Below, in pieces: positions 8,615 to 17,519 of a stretch of DNA of 64,000 nucleotides; position 1 is the stretch's first letter, and every line of letters starts with the position of its first letter. The notes under the pieces are model-generated. The model searched no databases and was not told the DNA's origin. It saw only the letters and a list, made by a program, of their open reading frames with translations. Origin of the DNA: Hamadaea flava. Its GTDB lineage: Bacteria; Actinomycetota; Actinomycetes; Mycobacteriales; Micromonosporaceae. The position numbers and the translations under genes are program-made. The stretch is from contig NZ_JAMZDZ010000001.1 in assembly GCF_024172085.1 (NCBI RefSeq), forward strand, positions 7,254,001 through 7,318,000, written 5' to 3'.

Positions 8615-9304
8615 TCAGGAACTCGTTCGAGCCGCCTCGGCGAGGTCGACCAGCTTGCGGGTCGCCGTGACGGCGGCGGCCAGCTCCGGATCCGTCACCG
8701 AGGCGGCCATGGCGTGCAACCGCTCGGCCGTCTCGTCGAGCCGCAGGCCCGCGGTCTCGGGGATCTTCGCGGCCAGTTTCGCGGCAGCCGACCGCGCCAG
8801 GTACTTGGCCGCGACCGCCACGCGCAACAGCACGGCCGCGTCCCCGGAAGCGCCGGGCGCGGTCGGGTCGCTGTGGGCGGTGATCAACGGAATGAACTCC
8901 ACCGGGCTGGCCGGCAGCCGCAGGTCGTCGTAGAGCGCCGTCGCGTCCGTGGGGATCGCCGCCGTCTCGATCGGCCAGCGATACCAGTCCAGCCAGAGCA
9001 CGCCGTCGGTGATCTGAAGGCATACGCCGGCGTAGGAGCCGCCGATCGGAGCCTCGCGCGGGGCGTCGACGGTCGCCAGGACCTGGTCGCCGAAGACGTC
9101 GGCGAGGTCGAGGGCGGCAGCGGCGTCGCCGACCGCGATCAGGTCCAGGTCGGACCAGGCGTCGCCGCCGCCCCGGCCCAGTGAGCCGATCAGGAGCAGC
9201 GCGCCCAGCCCCGCCAGGCGGGCCGCCTCGACGGTCTTGTCCAGTGCGGTCTGGCGGTCCTGGGTCATCCGCAACAGTCGCTCGGCGAGTTCGGGTGTCG
9301 GCAT
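8615..9304 (-). CDS. Nucleotidyltransferase-fold protein
   Basis: A 229-residue protein with the pol-beta-type nucleotidyltransferase signature GSLGRGGGDAWSDLDLIAV: the GS motif followed by D-x-D. This resembles aminoglycoside-adenylyltransferase-like and other MNT proteins. The C-terminal part is helical and carries the run AVLLRVAVAAKYLARS. I chose the ATG at 9304 (MPTPELAERLL), which has GAAGG seven bases upstream; upstream in-frame sequence is low-complexity Ser/Ala/Thr. It is divergent from the AlkD-like gene. Antibiotic modification is possible but not shown. Confidence 0.75.
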   Translation of the reverse strand: MPTPELAERLLRMTQDRQTALDKTVEAARLAGLGALLLIGSLGRGGGDAWSDLDLIAVGDAAAALDLADVFGDQVLATVDAPREAPIGGSYAGVCLQITDGVLWLDWYRWPIETAAIPTDATALYDDLRLPASPVEFIPLITAHSDPTAPGASGDAAVLLRVAVAAKYLARSAAAKLAAKIPETAGLRLDETAERLHAMAASVTDPELAAAVTATRKLVDLAEAARTSS

Positions 9305-9398
9305 ACCCTTATCCTTCCCGGCCGCGATCATCGGAAGTTCCGAGGGCGGCCGATGGCGTGGGTAGGGTGAGGGACAGGTCGCGAGGGAGGGGCTGACG

Positions 9399-10079
9399 GT
9401 GGCGGAGACGACGGTGGCGGAGACGACGGTGGCCGAGGTGCTGGCCGAACTGGCCGCGCTGGAGGATCCCAAGGCTCGCGCGGTCAACGAGAAGCACGGC
9501 GACGATCACGGGGTCAACCTCAGCAAGCTGCGCGCGCTGGCGAAGGAGCTGAAGACCCAGCAGGATCTCGCCCGGCAGCTCTGGGCGACCGGGGACACCG
9601 CGGCGCGACTGGTGGCGCTGCTGATCTGCCGCCCGAAGGCGTTCGAGCGGACTGAGCTGGACACCATGCTGCGCGAGGCGCGTACGCCGAAAGTGCACGA
9701 CTGGCTCGTGAACTACGTGGTGAAGAAGAGCCCGTACGCCGAGGAGCTGCGCCAGGCGTGGTTCGCCGACCCGGACCCGGTGGTGGCCAGCGCCGGGTGG
9801 GCGTTGACCACCGAACGGGTGGCCAAGCAGCCCGACGGACTCGACCTGCCCGGGCTGCTCGACACGATCGAGACGCAGATGAAGGACGCGCCGGATCGGT
9901 TGCAGTGGGCGATGAACCACTGCCTCGCCCAGATCGGGATCGAGCATCCGGCGTACCGGGCGCGGGCGATCGGCATCGGCGAACGCCTGGAAGTGCTCAA
10001 GGACTATCCGACCCCGCCGAACTGCACCTCCCCGTACGCGCCGATCTGGATCGCCGAGATGGTGCGCCGCAACGGATAG
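9399..10079 (+). CDS. DNA alkylation repair protein (AlkD-like HEAT-repeat family)
   Basis: A 226-residue protein whose layout matches the bacterial AlkD-like family, HEAT-like helical pairs that recognise alkylated bases. Supporting stretches are KARAVNEKHGDDHGVNLSKL at the N-terminus, then KVHDWLVNYVVKKSPYAEEL and a conserved-looking end with NHCLAQIGIEHPAYRARAI. The start is a GTG at 9399 behind GGGAGGGG. The first 30 bases are two identical 15-base units (9399-9413, 9414-9428), so the GTG at 9414 is an equally plausible start and slippage could change the N-terminus. A strong hairpin overlaps its stop. Confidence 0.78.
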   Translation: MAETTVAETTVAEVLAELAALEDPKARAVNEKHGDDHGVNLSKLRALAKELKTQQDLARQLWATGDTAARLVALLICRPKAFERTELDTMLREARTPKVHDWLVNYVVKKSPYAEELRQAWFADPDPVVASAGWALTTERVAKQPDGLDLPGLLDTIETQMKDAPDRLQWAMNHCLAQIGIEHPAYRARAIGIGERLEVLKDYPTPPNCTSPYAPIWIAEMVRRNG

Positions 10080-10108
10080 CGGCGGGCGCGATGCTCGCAC
10101 CCGCCGCT
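10078..10108. terminator. Strong bidirectional hairpin between convergent genes
   Basis: Fourteen-base arms with one mismatch (10087/10099) enclose a three-base loop; the left arm starts AGCGGCGGG within the AlkD-like stop codon. It separates the AlkD-like gene from the convergent RND gene and could stop both transcripts. Confidence 0.8.
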
Positions 10109-10119
10109 GCCCGTGCCGC

Positions 10120-13100
10120 TCAGCCGACCGGAACCGGCTCGGCTGCCTCGGCGGGCTCGACCGCCGGCGGCGTACGCCGGGCCTGCCGGCGTTCCCGGCG
10201 ACCCTCGACCATGGTGTAGAGGACGGGGATCAGGATCAGCGTCAGGACGGTCGAGGTGACGAGGCCGCCGATGACCACCACCGCCAGCGGCGTGGAGATG
10301 AAGCCGCCCTCGCCGGTGATGCCCAACGCCATCGGCAGCAAGGCGAAGATGGTCGCCAGCGCCGTCATCAGGATGGGCCGCAACCGCCGCCGGCCGCCCT
10401 CGACGACGGCGTCCGCCACGCTCAGCCCGCGCTCACGGTACTGGTTGACCAGATCCATGAGGACGATCGCGTTGGTGACGACGATGCCGATGAGCATCAG
10501 GATGCCGATCAGCGCGGCCACGCCGAGCGGCGTACCGGTGATCAGCAGGAGCGCGAACGCGCCGATGAACGCGAACGGGATGGACACCAGCAGGATCAGC
10601 GTCTGGCGGATGCTGCGGAACACCGCCACGAGCACCAGGAACACCAGCGCCACGGCGGCGACCATGGCCAGGATCAGCTGCGAGAACGCCTCGTTCTGGT
10701 CAGCGGTGACGCCGCCGATCTCGTAGCTGGCTCCGGCGGGCAGGGTGAGCGTGGCGAGCTTGTCGGTCACCGCCTGGCTGGCCGCCCCGGTGTTATCGCC
10801 GACGGGGGTCGCGGAGACGGTGTTGGTGCGCTCGCCGTCGACGTGCGTACGCTGCACCGGCCCGTCCACCTGACGGACGGCGGCCACCTGCTCCAGGCGT
10901 ACAAGTCCGGAAGAGGTGGGCAGGGTGAGTGCCTTGACCTCGGCCAGGCTGTCCGGTGCGGCCGTGGTGGTCTGCAGGACCACGTCGTGGGCGGCGCCGT
11001 CGAGGGTGACCTGGGTGACGGTCGTGCCGCTGACGGCCTGGCGCAGGGCCGACACGATGGTCATGGTGTTCAGCCCGTAGCGGGCCGCGGCCTCGCCGTC
11101 TGGCACGATGCTGATCTGCGGCGTGCTTTCGCTCAGGTCGCTCTGCACGTCGGTGACCTGCGATACGCCGGTCAGCGCCTGCTGGACCTGCCGAGTGGCG
11201 TCGGTGAGGGTCTGGTCGTCGTCGCCGCGGACCGTCACCGAGATGGCGCTGCTGCCGGTGACGCCGCCGCTCTCGCCGACCTTCAGCTCGCCGGCGTCGG
11301 TGATCGTCGCGAGCTTGGCGCGGACGTCGTCGCTGACCGCCGCGCTGTCGGCGTCGTCGGCCAGCACCAGCGTGTAGGAGACGTTGTTGGCCGACTGCGA
11401 GCCGAAGAATCCGCCCGTCGAGCCGAGCACCACCTGATACGAGGCGATTCCGTCCACACCGGACAGTGCCTGTTCGACCCGCTGGGCCGCGGAGTCGGTG
11501 GTGGCCAGGTCGGTCCCGGCGGGCAGGGACTGCGTGACGCGGATGGAGTCCTGACCGGAGTCGCCGATGAACGTCGTCTTCAGCCCGCCGGCCATCGCGA
11601 AAGTGGCGATGAGCAGCACCACGGCACCAGCCAGGACGGTCTTACGATGACCGACGGCCCACTTGATGATCGGCAGGTAGAGGCGGGGAAGCAGACCGTG
11701 CCGCTCGTGCTCCTCGACCCGGGCGCGATACACCTCGGCCGGTACGCCGACGGCGTCCTTGGGCGTCTTGAGGAACCAGTACGCCAGCACGGGCACCACG
11801 GTCAGCGACACCAGCAGCGAGGCGAGCATCGCGACGGAGACCGTGATGGCGAAGGAGCCGAACAGCTCCCCGACGAATCCGCTGACCAGCGCGATCGGCA
11901 GGAACACGGCGACCGTGGTCAGCGTGGAGGAGGTGACGGCGGTGGCGACCTCGCGGACGGCGGTCAGCACCGCCGCGCGCCGGTCCTCGCCGTAGCCGAG
12001 GTGGCGTTTGATGTTCTCCAGCACCACGATCGAGTCGTCGACGACCCGGCCGACGGCGATGGTCAGCCCGCCGAGGGTCAGGATGTTCAGCGAGTAGCCC
12101 TGCTGCCAGACCGCGATCAGCGCGATGAGCAGCGACAACGGGATGGACACGGCGGTCACGACGGTGGCGCGGGCCGACCGCAGGAACAGCACGATGACCA
12201 GGATCGCCATCGCCAAGCCGAGCGCGCCCTCCTCGACGAGGCCGTTGACGGAACTCTTCACGCCCGGACCGGAGTCGGACACGACGACGAGCTTCGCGCC
12301 GCCGCCCAGGGCTTCCTGGAGGTCAGGCAGCTGATCGCGTACGGCGTCGGAGATGGCCGGGCTGCTGCCGTTGCGGTCCATCGTGATGGACAGGCCCAGG
12401 CTCGGCTTGCCGTCGGTACGCGTGATCGACGTGACCGGTGCGTCGGTCAGCGCCACGGTGGCGACGCTCTTGAGCTGGACAGACTTTGCTTCGGTGGGGT
12501 CGGAGCCGCCGGTGCCGGTGCCTCCCGGGCTGGTCGCGGAGGCGGCGCCGGGGGACAGCCAGAGGTTTTGGATCTGCTGCAACGAGGTGATCGGCTGGCC
12601 GACGGCGAGGCTGAGGTTGTGGCCGTCGGAGGTGATCTGCCCGGCCGACGAGGTGCCGCCCAGGGAGCCGAGCGCGCTGGTGATGGACTGCGTGGACAGC
12701 CCGGCCTTGGCCAGCGCCGCCGTGTTCGGGGTGATCGTGACCACCTGGTCGCGTACGCCGGAGACGGAGACCTCGTTGACGCCGTCGACGGCCCGCAGCT
12801 CCGGGACGACCTTGTCCTGCAACGTGGCGGCGAAGGCCCGCTGATCGCCGTCGGAGGTGGCGGCCAGCACCATCGTCGGCATGTCGCCGGTGCTACCCGT
12901 GAGCACCTGCGGTTGTACGCCCTGCGGCAGGACGGCGGAGATCTTCGAGACCGCCTGCTCCACGTCGGCGGACGCCTCGTCGATGTCGGTGTCGAAGGAG
13001 AACGACACCATGACCTGCACCGAGCCCTGCTGGGAGGTCGACGTGGTGCTCTCTACCCCGTCGAGGCCCTCGACGGCCTTCTCGATCGGGGCGGTGACCT

Positions 13101-13287
13101 GCTCCTCGACGACTTCCGGCGCGGCGCCGGGATAGGTCGCCACCACGGTCACGGCGGGGAAGGACAGGTCGGGGAGCAGCTGTTGTCTCAGCGAGAGCGT
13201 CGCGTACACGCCGAAGGCGACGACGAGCGTGGTGAGCAGCGCCACCAGCTTGCGGTTCGCGAGACTGACCCGGGCCAGGAAAGACAC
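10120..13287 (-). CDS. RND-family efflux transporter (AcrB/SwrC-like)
   Basis: A 1055-residue inner-membrane proton-driven exporter of the HAE-RND type. The N-terminus opens with a membrane helix after MSFLARVSLANRK, followed by the conserved LRQQLLPDLSFPAV. Two large external domains alternate with twelve expected membrane helices. The proton-relay segment GRVVDDSIVVLENIKRHL is intact with its two adjacent Asp. The length matches the family. The start is a GTG at 13287. No partner adaptor or outer channel lies beside it, as usual for actinobacterial SwrC-like pumps. It is divergent from the AfsR-like gene, which may control it; the substrate is unknown. Confidence 0.93.
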   Translation of the reverse strand: MSFLARVSLANRKLVALLTTLVVAFGVYATLSLRQQLLPDLSFPAVTVVATYPGAAPEVVEEQVTAPIEKAVEGLDGVESTTSTSQQGSVQVMVSFSFDTDIDEASADVEQAVSKISAVLPQGVQPQVLTGSTGDMPTMVLAATSDGDQRAFAATLQDKVVPELRAVDGVNEVSVSGVRDQVVTITPNTAALAKAGLSTQSITSALGSLGGTSSAGQITSDGHNLSLAVGQPITSLQQIQNLWLSPGAASATSPGGTGTGGSDPTEAKSVQLKSVATVALTDAPVTSITRTDGKPSLGLSITMDRNGSSPAISDAVRDQLPDLQEALGGGAKLVVVSDSGPGVKSSVNGLVEEGALGLAMAILVIVLFLRSARATVVTAVSIPLSLLIALIAVWQQGYSLNILTLGGLTIAVGRVVDDSIVVLENIKRHLGYGEDRRAAVLTAVREVATAVTSSTLTTVAVFLPIALVSGFVGELFGSFAITVSVAMLASLLVSLTVVPVLAYWFLKTPKDAVGVPAEVYRARVEEHERHGLLPRLYLPIIKWAVGHRKTVLAGAVVLLIATFAMAGGLKTTFIGDSGQDSIRVTQSLPAGTDLATTDSAAQRVEQALSGVDGIASYQVVLGSTGGFFGSQSANNVSYTLVLADDADSAAVSDDVRAKLATITDAGELKVGESGGVTGSSAISVTVRGDDDQTLTDATRQVQQALTGVSQVTDVQSDLSESTPQISIVPDGEAAARYGLNTMTIVSALRQAVSGTTVTQVTLDGAAHDVVLQTTTAAPDSLAEVKALTLPTSSGLVRLEQVAAVRQVDGPVQRTHVDGERTNTVSATPVGDNTGAASQAVTDKLATLTLPAGASYEIGGVTADQNEAFSQLILAMVAAVALVFLVLVAVFRSIRQTLILLVSIPFAFIGAFALLLITGTPLGVAALIGILMLIGIVVTNAIVLMDLVNQYRERGLSVADAVVEGGRRRLRPILMTALATIFALLPMALGITGEGGFISTPLAVVVIGGLVTSTVLTLILIPVLYTMVEGRRERRQARRTPPAVEPAEAAEPVPVG

Positions 13288-13370
13288 CTGTGACCTCGTT
13301 TTCGTTTTCGAACTGGGCGATCTAGGGGCGCACGGGGCGCCATCTCGAGTCTCGGCAACGAAGGGCCTGG

Positions 13371-13432
13371 TTGACGTCGTCCCGAGGTGGTCGGACGACT
13401 ACCGCGGATGTGGTACGCGGCGTACCGCGTAC
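13371..13432. promoter_or_regulatory. Divergent promoter region with two inverted repeats
   Basis: The 208-base gap between the RND gene and the AfsR-like gene holds a TTGACG hexamer (13371), an inverted repeat GTCGTCC/GGACGAC (13376-13399) and a perfect dyad GTACGCGG-CGTA-CCGCGTAC (13413-13432). I see no clear -10 partner. These are candidate operators for the pump or the regulator. Confidence 0.4.
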
Positions 13433-13495
13433 GTGGTCGCGGCCCCTACGGGTTCCGGTGGATGCCTGCTCACCACGCATGGCAAGATCGGCCGG

Positions 13496-16400
13496 ATGAA
13501 GATCGGGCTGCTGGGGCCGTTCGAGGTACGCGGAGACGACGGAGTCGTCGCCGACGTGCCCGGCGCTCGCCTGCGCGGCCTGCTCACCGCCCTGGCGCTC
13601 GACCCCGGCCGGGTGCTGCCGAAAGCGACCCTCGTCGACTGGATCTGGGGCGAGAATCCGCCGGCCGATGCGACGAACGCATTGCACCGCTTGGTTTCCC
13701 GGCTGCGGAAGGTGCTGCCGGAGGGTTCGATCGAGGGGCAGAGCGACGGCTACCGGCTGACCGTGGACCCCGACGCCGTCGACGTGGCCCGGTTCGAGCG
13801 TCTGCTCGCGGCCGCCCGTCTCGGCTCCGCTCCTTTCGGTTCCAGCGACTCCGCCGGCGGGAACAGCCCCGACGTCGGCCGGAACAGTGCCGACGATCCG
13901 CGTCGTGTGCGCCTGCTGCGGGAGGCGGTCGCGCTGTGGCGGGGTGGGGCGTTGCAGGACGTCGATCTACCGGACAGCGCGGCCTTCGAAGCGGCGGTCA
14001 CCCGGCTGGAACGGTTGCGCCTGACGGCTTTGGAGGACCGGTACGACGCGGAGGTCGAACTCGGTCACGGGGCGGATCTGGTGACCGAGTTGTCCGATTT
14101 GGTGGCTGCCCATCCGGTGCGGGAACGGCTGGCCGGAGCCTTGATGCGGGCGCTGGTCGCGTCCGGTCGCGACAGCGAGGCGCTGCTGGCGTACGAGCGG
14201 ACGCGGGAGGCGCTGGCCGATTCACTCGGCGTGGACCCGTCACCCGAACTGTCGGCGTTGCACGTCTCACTGTTGCGGGGCGAGGTCGGCCGGCAGCCGG
14301 AACGGCGCACGAATCTGCGGGCCGAGCTGACCAGTTTCGTCGGCCGGGACGAGGAGGTCGCCGCAGTGCGCGGGCTGGTCGGCGACCACCGGCTCACCAC
14401 GCTGATCGGGCCGGGCGGTTCGGGCAAGACACGGCTGGCCATGGAGACCGCGCAGACGCTGCTCGGTGACCTGCCCGACGGTGCGTGGGTGGTGGAACTG
14501 GCGACCATCGGCCCGGACGGCGACGTGGCGCAGGCGACGGTGGCCGCGCTGGGCCTGCGCGACGCCCTGTTCGGGCAGACGCCAGGCGCGGAAGCCACGG
14601 ACCGGGCCGTCGCCGCCCTACGGGACCGGGCGATGCTGCTGATCCTGGACAACTGCGAGCACGTCATCGAGCCGGTGGCCGCGTTCGCGCATCGGGTCCT
14701 CGGCGAATGCCGGCGTCTGCGGATCCTGGCCACGAGCCGGGAGCCGCTGGGCATCACCGGGGAGTCGCTGTGGCCGGTCACGCCGTTGATCCTGCCCGCG
14801 GCGGACGCCGATCCCGGCGAGATCGAATCCGCTCCGGCCGTCCGGCTGCTGCGGGATCGGGCCGGCGCGGTCCGCCAGGATCTCGCGGCCGACCCGGCCC
14901 GCTCGGATCCGGCCACGTCGCAGACGATGGCGCGGGTCTGCCGGGCCCTGGACGGGATGCCGCTCGCGATCGAACTCGCGGCGGCCCGGCTGCGCTCGAT
15001 GTCGCTCGACCAGCTCGCCCATCGGCTCGACGACCGGTTCCGGCTGCTGACCGGTGGCAGCCGGACCGCGCTGCCCCGGCACCGGACGCTGCGGGCGGTC
15101 ATCGACTGGAGCTGGGGCCTGCTCAGCGACGCCGAACGCGTGGTGCTGCACCGGCTGTCGGTGTTCGCCGGTGGGGCGAGCCTGGAGGCGGCCGAGCAGG
15201 TCTGCGTCGCCGACGGGGTCGAGGCGTGGCAGGTGTTCGACCTGTTGACCGCGCTGACCGAGAAGTCGCTGGTGATCGTCGAGGGCGAGCAGGCGCCGCG
15301 CTACCGGATGCTGGGCACCATCAAGGAGTACGCCGGCCAGCGGCTGGCCGAGGCGGGGGAGGCGGAAGCGGCCCGGCAGGCGCATCTGGCGTACTTCACC
15401 GATCTGGTCGAGGCGGCGGAGCCGCATCTGTACCGCGCCGAGCAGCTGGAATGGCTGGCGGCCCTGGAGGCGGAGCACGACAACATCGGCGCGGCGATGC
15501 GGGGCGCGATCGCCGTCGCCGACGCCGCCGGGGCGATGCGGATGGCGGCCGCGGCCGGCTGGTACTGGTGGCTGGGCGGTCACAAGGCCGAGGGGAACGA
15601 GCTGATCACGGCGGCGACCGCGCTGCCGGGCGAGGTCGCCGACGCCAGCCGGGCCGTCGTGTACGCACGCGCCGTGCACGCGGGTGTGCACGCCGGCCGG
15701 TCGGTGCGGGATCTGGCGACCTGGGGACCGGGCGACCAACGGCAGGCCGACGAGTGGGTACGCAAGGCGTTCGAGATCAGTCAGCGGGTTCCCCGAGACC
15801 ACCGGGCGCTGCGGTTCGTCGCCGCGCTGGAACGTCTGCTGCACGTGCCGGCCGAGGCGGCGCCCGCGTTCGAGCAACTGCTCGGCGACCCCGATCCGTG
15901 GCTGCGGGCGTTGTCGCGACTGCACCTGGGCCGGCTGCGGATCATGCTCGGCGACGACGGCCCGGACGCCGAGGCGTACTTGGAGACCGCGCTGGCCGAG
16001 TTCCGGACGCTCGGCGACCGGTGGGGGATCTCGTTCGCCTCGACCGAGCTGGCCAACCGGATCGCGATGCGGGGCGACTTCGCCGCCGCCTGCGCCTACT
16101 ACGAGCAGGCGATCACCGTTGTGCTGGAGGTCGGCGCCGGCGAGGACGTCGTGCCACTGCGGTCGCGGCAGGCCCAGCTGTACTGGCTGTCGGGTGACAC
16201 CGAGGCGAGCGCGGCGGCCATGGCCGAGGCGCAGCGGTACGCCCAACGCGTGTCGTGGCCGAACGCGCTCGCGGAGTTGGCGCTGGCCAAGGCGGAACTC
16301 GCCCGGTGGAGCGGCGACGCGGAGCAGGCGTACCGGCAGCTGGAGATCGCGACCACGATGCTCGGTGACGACGCGAAACGGGCGTTCGTCGGCTCGGTCG

Positions 16401-16744
16401 CCCATGACCTGCTCGGATATCTGGCGCCCGAACTCGATTCAGCCCGGGAACATCGGATCGCCGCGTTCCGGACGGCGACCGAGACCGGGCATGCGCCGCT
16501 GATCGCGCAGGTGCTTGTCGGAGTGGCGGACCTGGCGCTGCGCGCGGATCAGCCGGAGCAGGCGGCTCGCCTGATCGGGGCGAGCATCGGCGTACGCGGC
16601 CTGCCGGACCGGTCGCAGCCGGACGCCACCCGGATCGAGCAGACGGCACGAAACCGCCTCGGCGAAACGATGTTCGCCGAGGCGGTTCGGGAGGGTTCCC
16701 GGACGAGCTGGAGCCAGCTCGCCGCGGTCACCCTCGCTTCATAG
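13496..16744 (+). CDS. AfsR-like BTAD/NB-ARC/TPR transcriptional regulator
   Basis: A 1082-residue regulator that opens MKIGLLGPFEVRGDDGVVAD. It has a winged-helix domain (about 1-95), a BTAD domain (about 96-245), and an AAA/NB-ARC ATPase with Walker A GPGGSGKTRLA near residue 305 and Walker B LLILDNCEHV near 382. A long TPR-like helical C-terminus follows. I chose the ATG at 13496; the frame stays open upstream but that part has no family similarity. It faces the DrrAB-type exporter operon tail to tail, and an 11-bp-period heptamer array stands in front of that ABC gene, so regulation of the exporter is plausible. Regulation of the divergent RND pump is the alternative. Confidence 0.9.
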   Translation: MKIGLLGPFEVRGDDGVVADVPGARLRGLLTALALDPGRVLPKATLVDWIWGENPPADATNALHRLVSRLRKVLPEGSIEGQSDGYRLTVDPDAVDVARFERLLAAARLGSAPFGSSDSAGGNSPDVGRNSADDPRRVRLLREAVALWRGGALQDVDLPDSAAFEAAVTRLERLRLTALEDRYDAEVELGHGADLVTELSDLVAAHPVRERLAGALMRALVASGRDSEALLAYERTREALADSLGVDPSPELSALHVSLLRGEVGRQPERRTNLRAELTSFVGRDEEVAAVRGLVGDHRLTTLIGPGGSGKTRLAMETAQTLLGDLPDGAWVVELATIGPDGDVAQATVAALGLRDALFGQTPGAEATDRAVAALRDRAMLLILDNCEHVIEPVAAFAHRVLGECRRLRILATSREPLGITGESLWPVTPLILPAADADPGEIESAPAVRLLRDRAGAVRQDLAADPARSDPATSQTMARVCRALDGMPLAIELAAARLRSMSLDQLAHRLDDRFRLLTGGSRTALPRHRTLRAVIDWSWGLLSDAERVVLHRLSVFAGGASLEAAEQVCVADGVEAWQVFDLLTALTEKSLVIVEGEQAPRYRMLGTIKEYAGQRLAEAGEAEAARQAHLAYFTDLVEAAEPHLYRAEQLEWLAALEAEHDNIGAAMRGAIAVADAAGAMRMAAAAGWYWWLGGHKAEGNELITAATALPGEVADASRAVVYARAVHAGVHAGRSVRDLATWGPGDQRQADEWVRKAFEISQRVPRDHRALRFVAALERLLHVPAEAAPAFEQLLGDPDPWLRALSRLHLGRLRIMLGDDGPDAEAYLETALAEFRTLGDRWGISFASTELANRIAMRGDFAAACAYYEQAITVVLEVGAGEDVVPLRSRQAQLYWLSGDTEASAAAMAEAQRYAQRVSWPNALAELALAKAELARWSGDAEQAYRQLEIATTMLGDDAKRAFVGSVAHDLLGYLAPELDSAREHRIAAFRTATETGHAPLIAQVLVGVADLALRADQPEQAARLIGASIGVRGLPDRSQPDATRIEQTARNRLGETMFAEAVREGSRTSWSQLAAVTLAS
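16652..16687. terminator. Perfect 15-bp hairpin inside the 3' end of the AfsR-like gene
   Basis: The arms AACCGCCTCGGCGAA and TTCGCCGAGGCGGTT match perfectly around a six-base loop. The hairpin lies in coding sequence (residues near NRLGETMFAEAV), 57 bases before the stop. It may be the terminator for the convergent DrrB-type operon reading in from the right. Confidence 0.55.
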
Positions 16745-16769
16745 CCGGTCACGCCAGTCGCGATGACGG

Positions 16770-17519
16770 TCAGGCGCGCTTGGTGAAGGTCGACCGCGCC
16801 CACAGGTAGCCGATGAGGGCGATGACGACACACCAGGCCAGGGCGGGGATGACGTCACCGGCGGCCGGTGCGCCGTTGATCAGCCCGCGCAGGGTCTCGA
16901 TGATCGGGGTGAAGGGCTGGTACTCGGCGAACTGTCGCAGGCCCGGGCCCATCTTCTCGGCCGGCACGATCGCGCTGCTGAAGAACGGCAGCATGACCAG
17001 CGGCACCGCGGCCATGCCGGCCGTCTCCGGGGACTTGGCCGACAGGCCCAGCGCGACGGTGAACCACCCGGCCGCGAAGGCGAGCAGGACGACCAGGCCG
17101 ACCACGCCGAACCACTGGGCGACGCTCGCGTGGGGGTCGAAGCCCAGCAGGAACGCCACCCCGACCAGCGCCGCGATGGCCACCAGGTTCGTCAGCACGC
17201 TGGACACGACGTGGCCGGTCAGCACCGCGCCCCGGGAGACGTCCATGACCTTGAACCGGTTGATGACGCCCTTGGTCATGTCGGCGTTCACCGAGGTCGC
17301 GGTGGCGCCGAGGCCGTAGCAGACGGCCAGCAGCATCAGCCCGGGCGTCGCGTAGTCGATATAGTCCACGCCGACGTCGAACGCGTCTCCGAACATGTAG
17401 ACGAACATCAACATGATGACGATCGGCATGAGGACCGCGTTGAACACCGAGGTCGGGTTCCGGGTGATGTGCTTGGTGTTGCGGCGGAGCATGACCAGCG
17501 AGTGGGACTTGGCGCTCAT
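16770..17519 (-). CDS. ABC-2 type exporter permease (DrrB-like)
   Basis: A 249-residue six-helix ABC-2 permease of the daunorubicin-resistance DrrB type. The opening LRRNTKHITRNPTSVFNAV is the usual cytosolic lead, followed by PIVIMLMFVYMFGD as helix one. The conserved late region reads VPLVMLPFFSSAIVP and then FAEYQPFTPIIETLRGL, which is diagnostic for this family. The start ATG at 17519 overlaps the ATPase stop by four bases, so the two are translated together. With the ATPase it forms a drug or lipid exporter in the cytoplasmic membrane. Confidence 0.93.
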   Translation of the reverse strand: MSAKSHSLVMLRRNTKHITRNPTSVFNAVLMPIVIMLMFVYMFGDAFDVGVDYIDYATPGLMLLAVCYGLGATATSVNADMTKGVINRFKVMDVSRGAVLTGHVVSSVLTNLVAIAALVGVAFLLGFDPHASVAQWFGVVGLVVLLAFAAGWFTVALGLSAKSPETAGMAAVPLVMLPFFSSAIVPAEKMGPGLRQFAEYQPFTPIIETLRGLINGAPAAGDVIPALAWCVVIALIGYLWARSTFTKRA

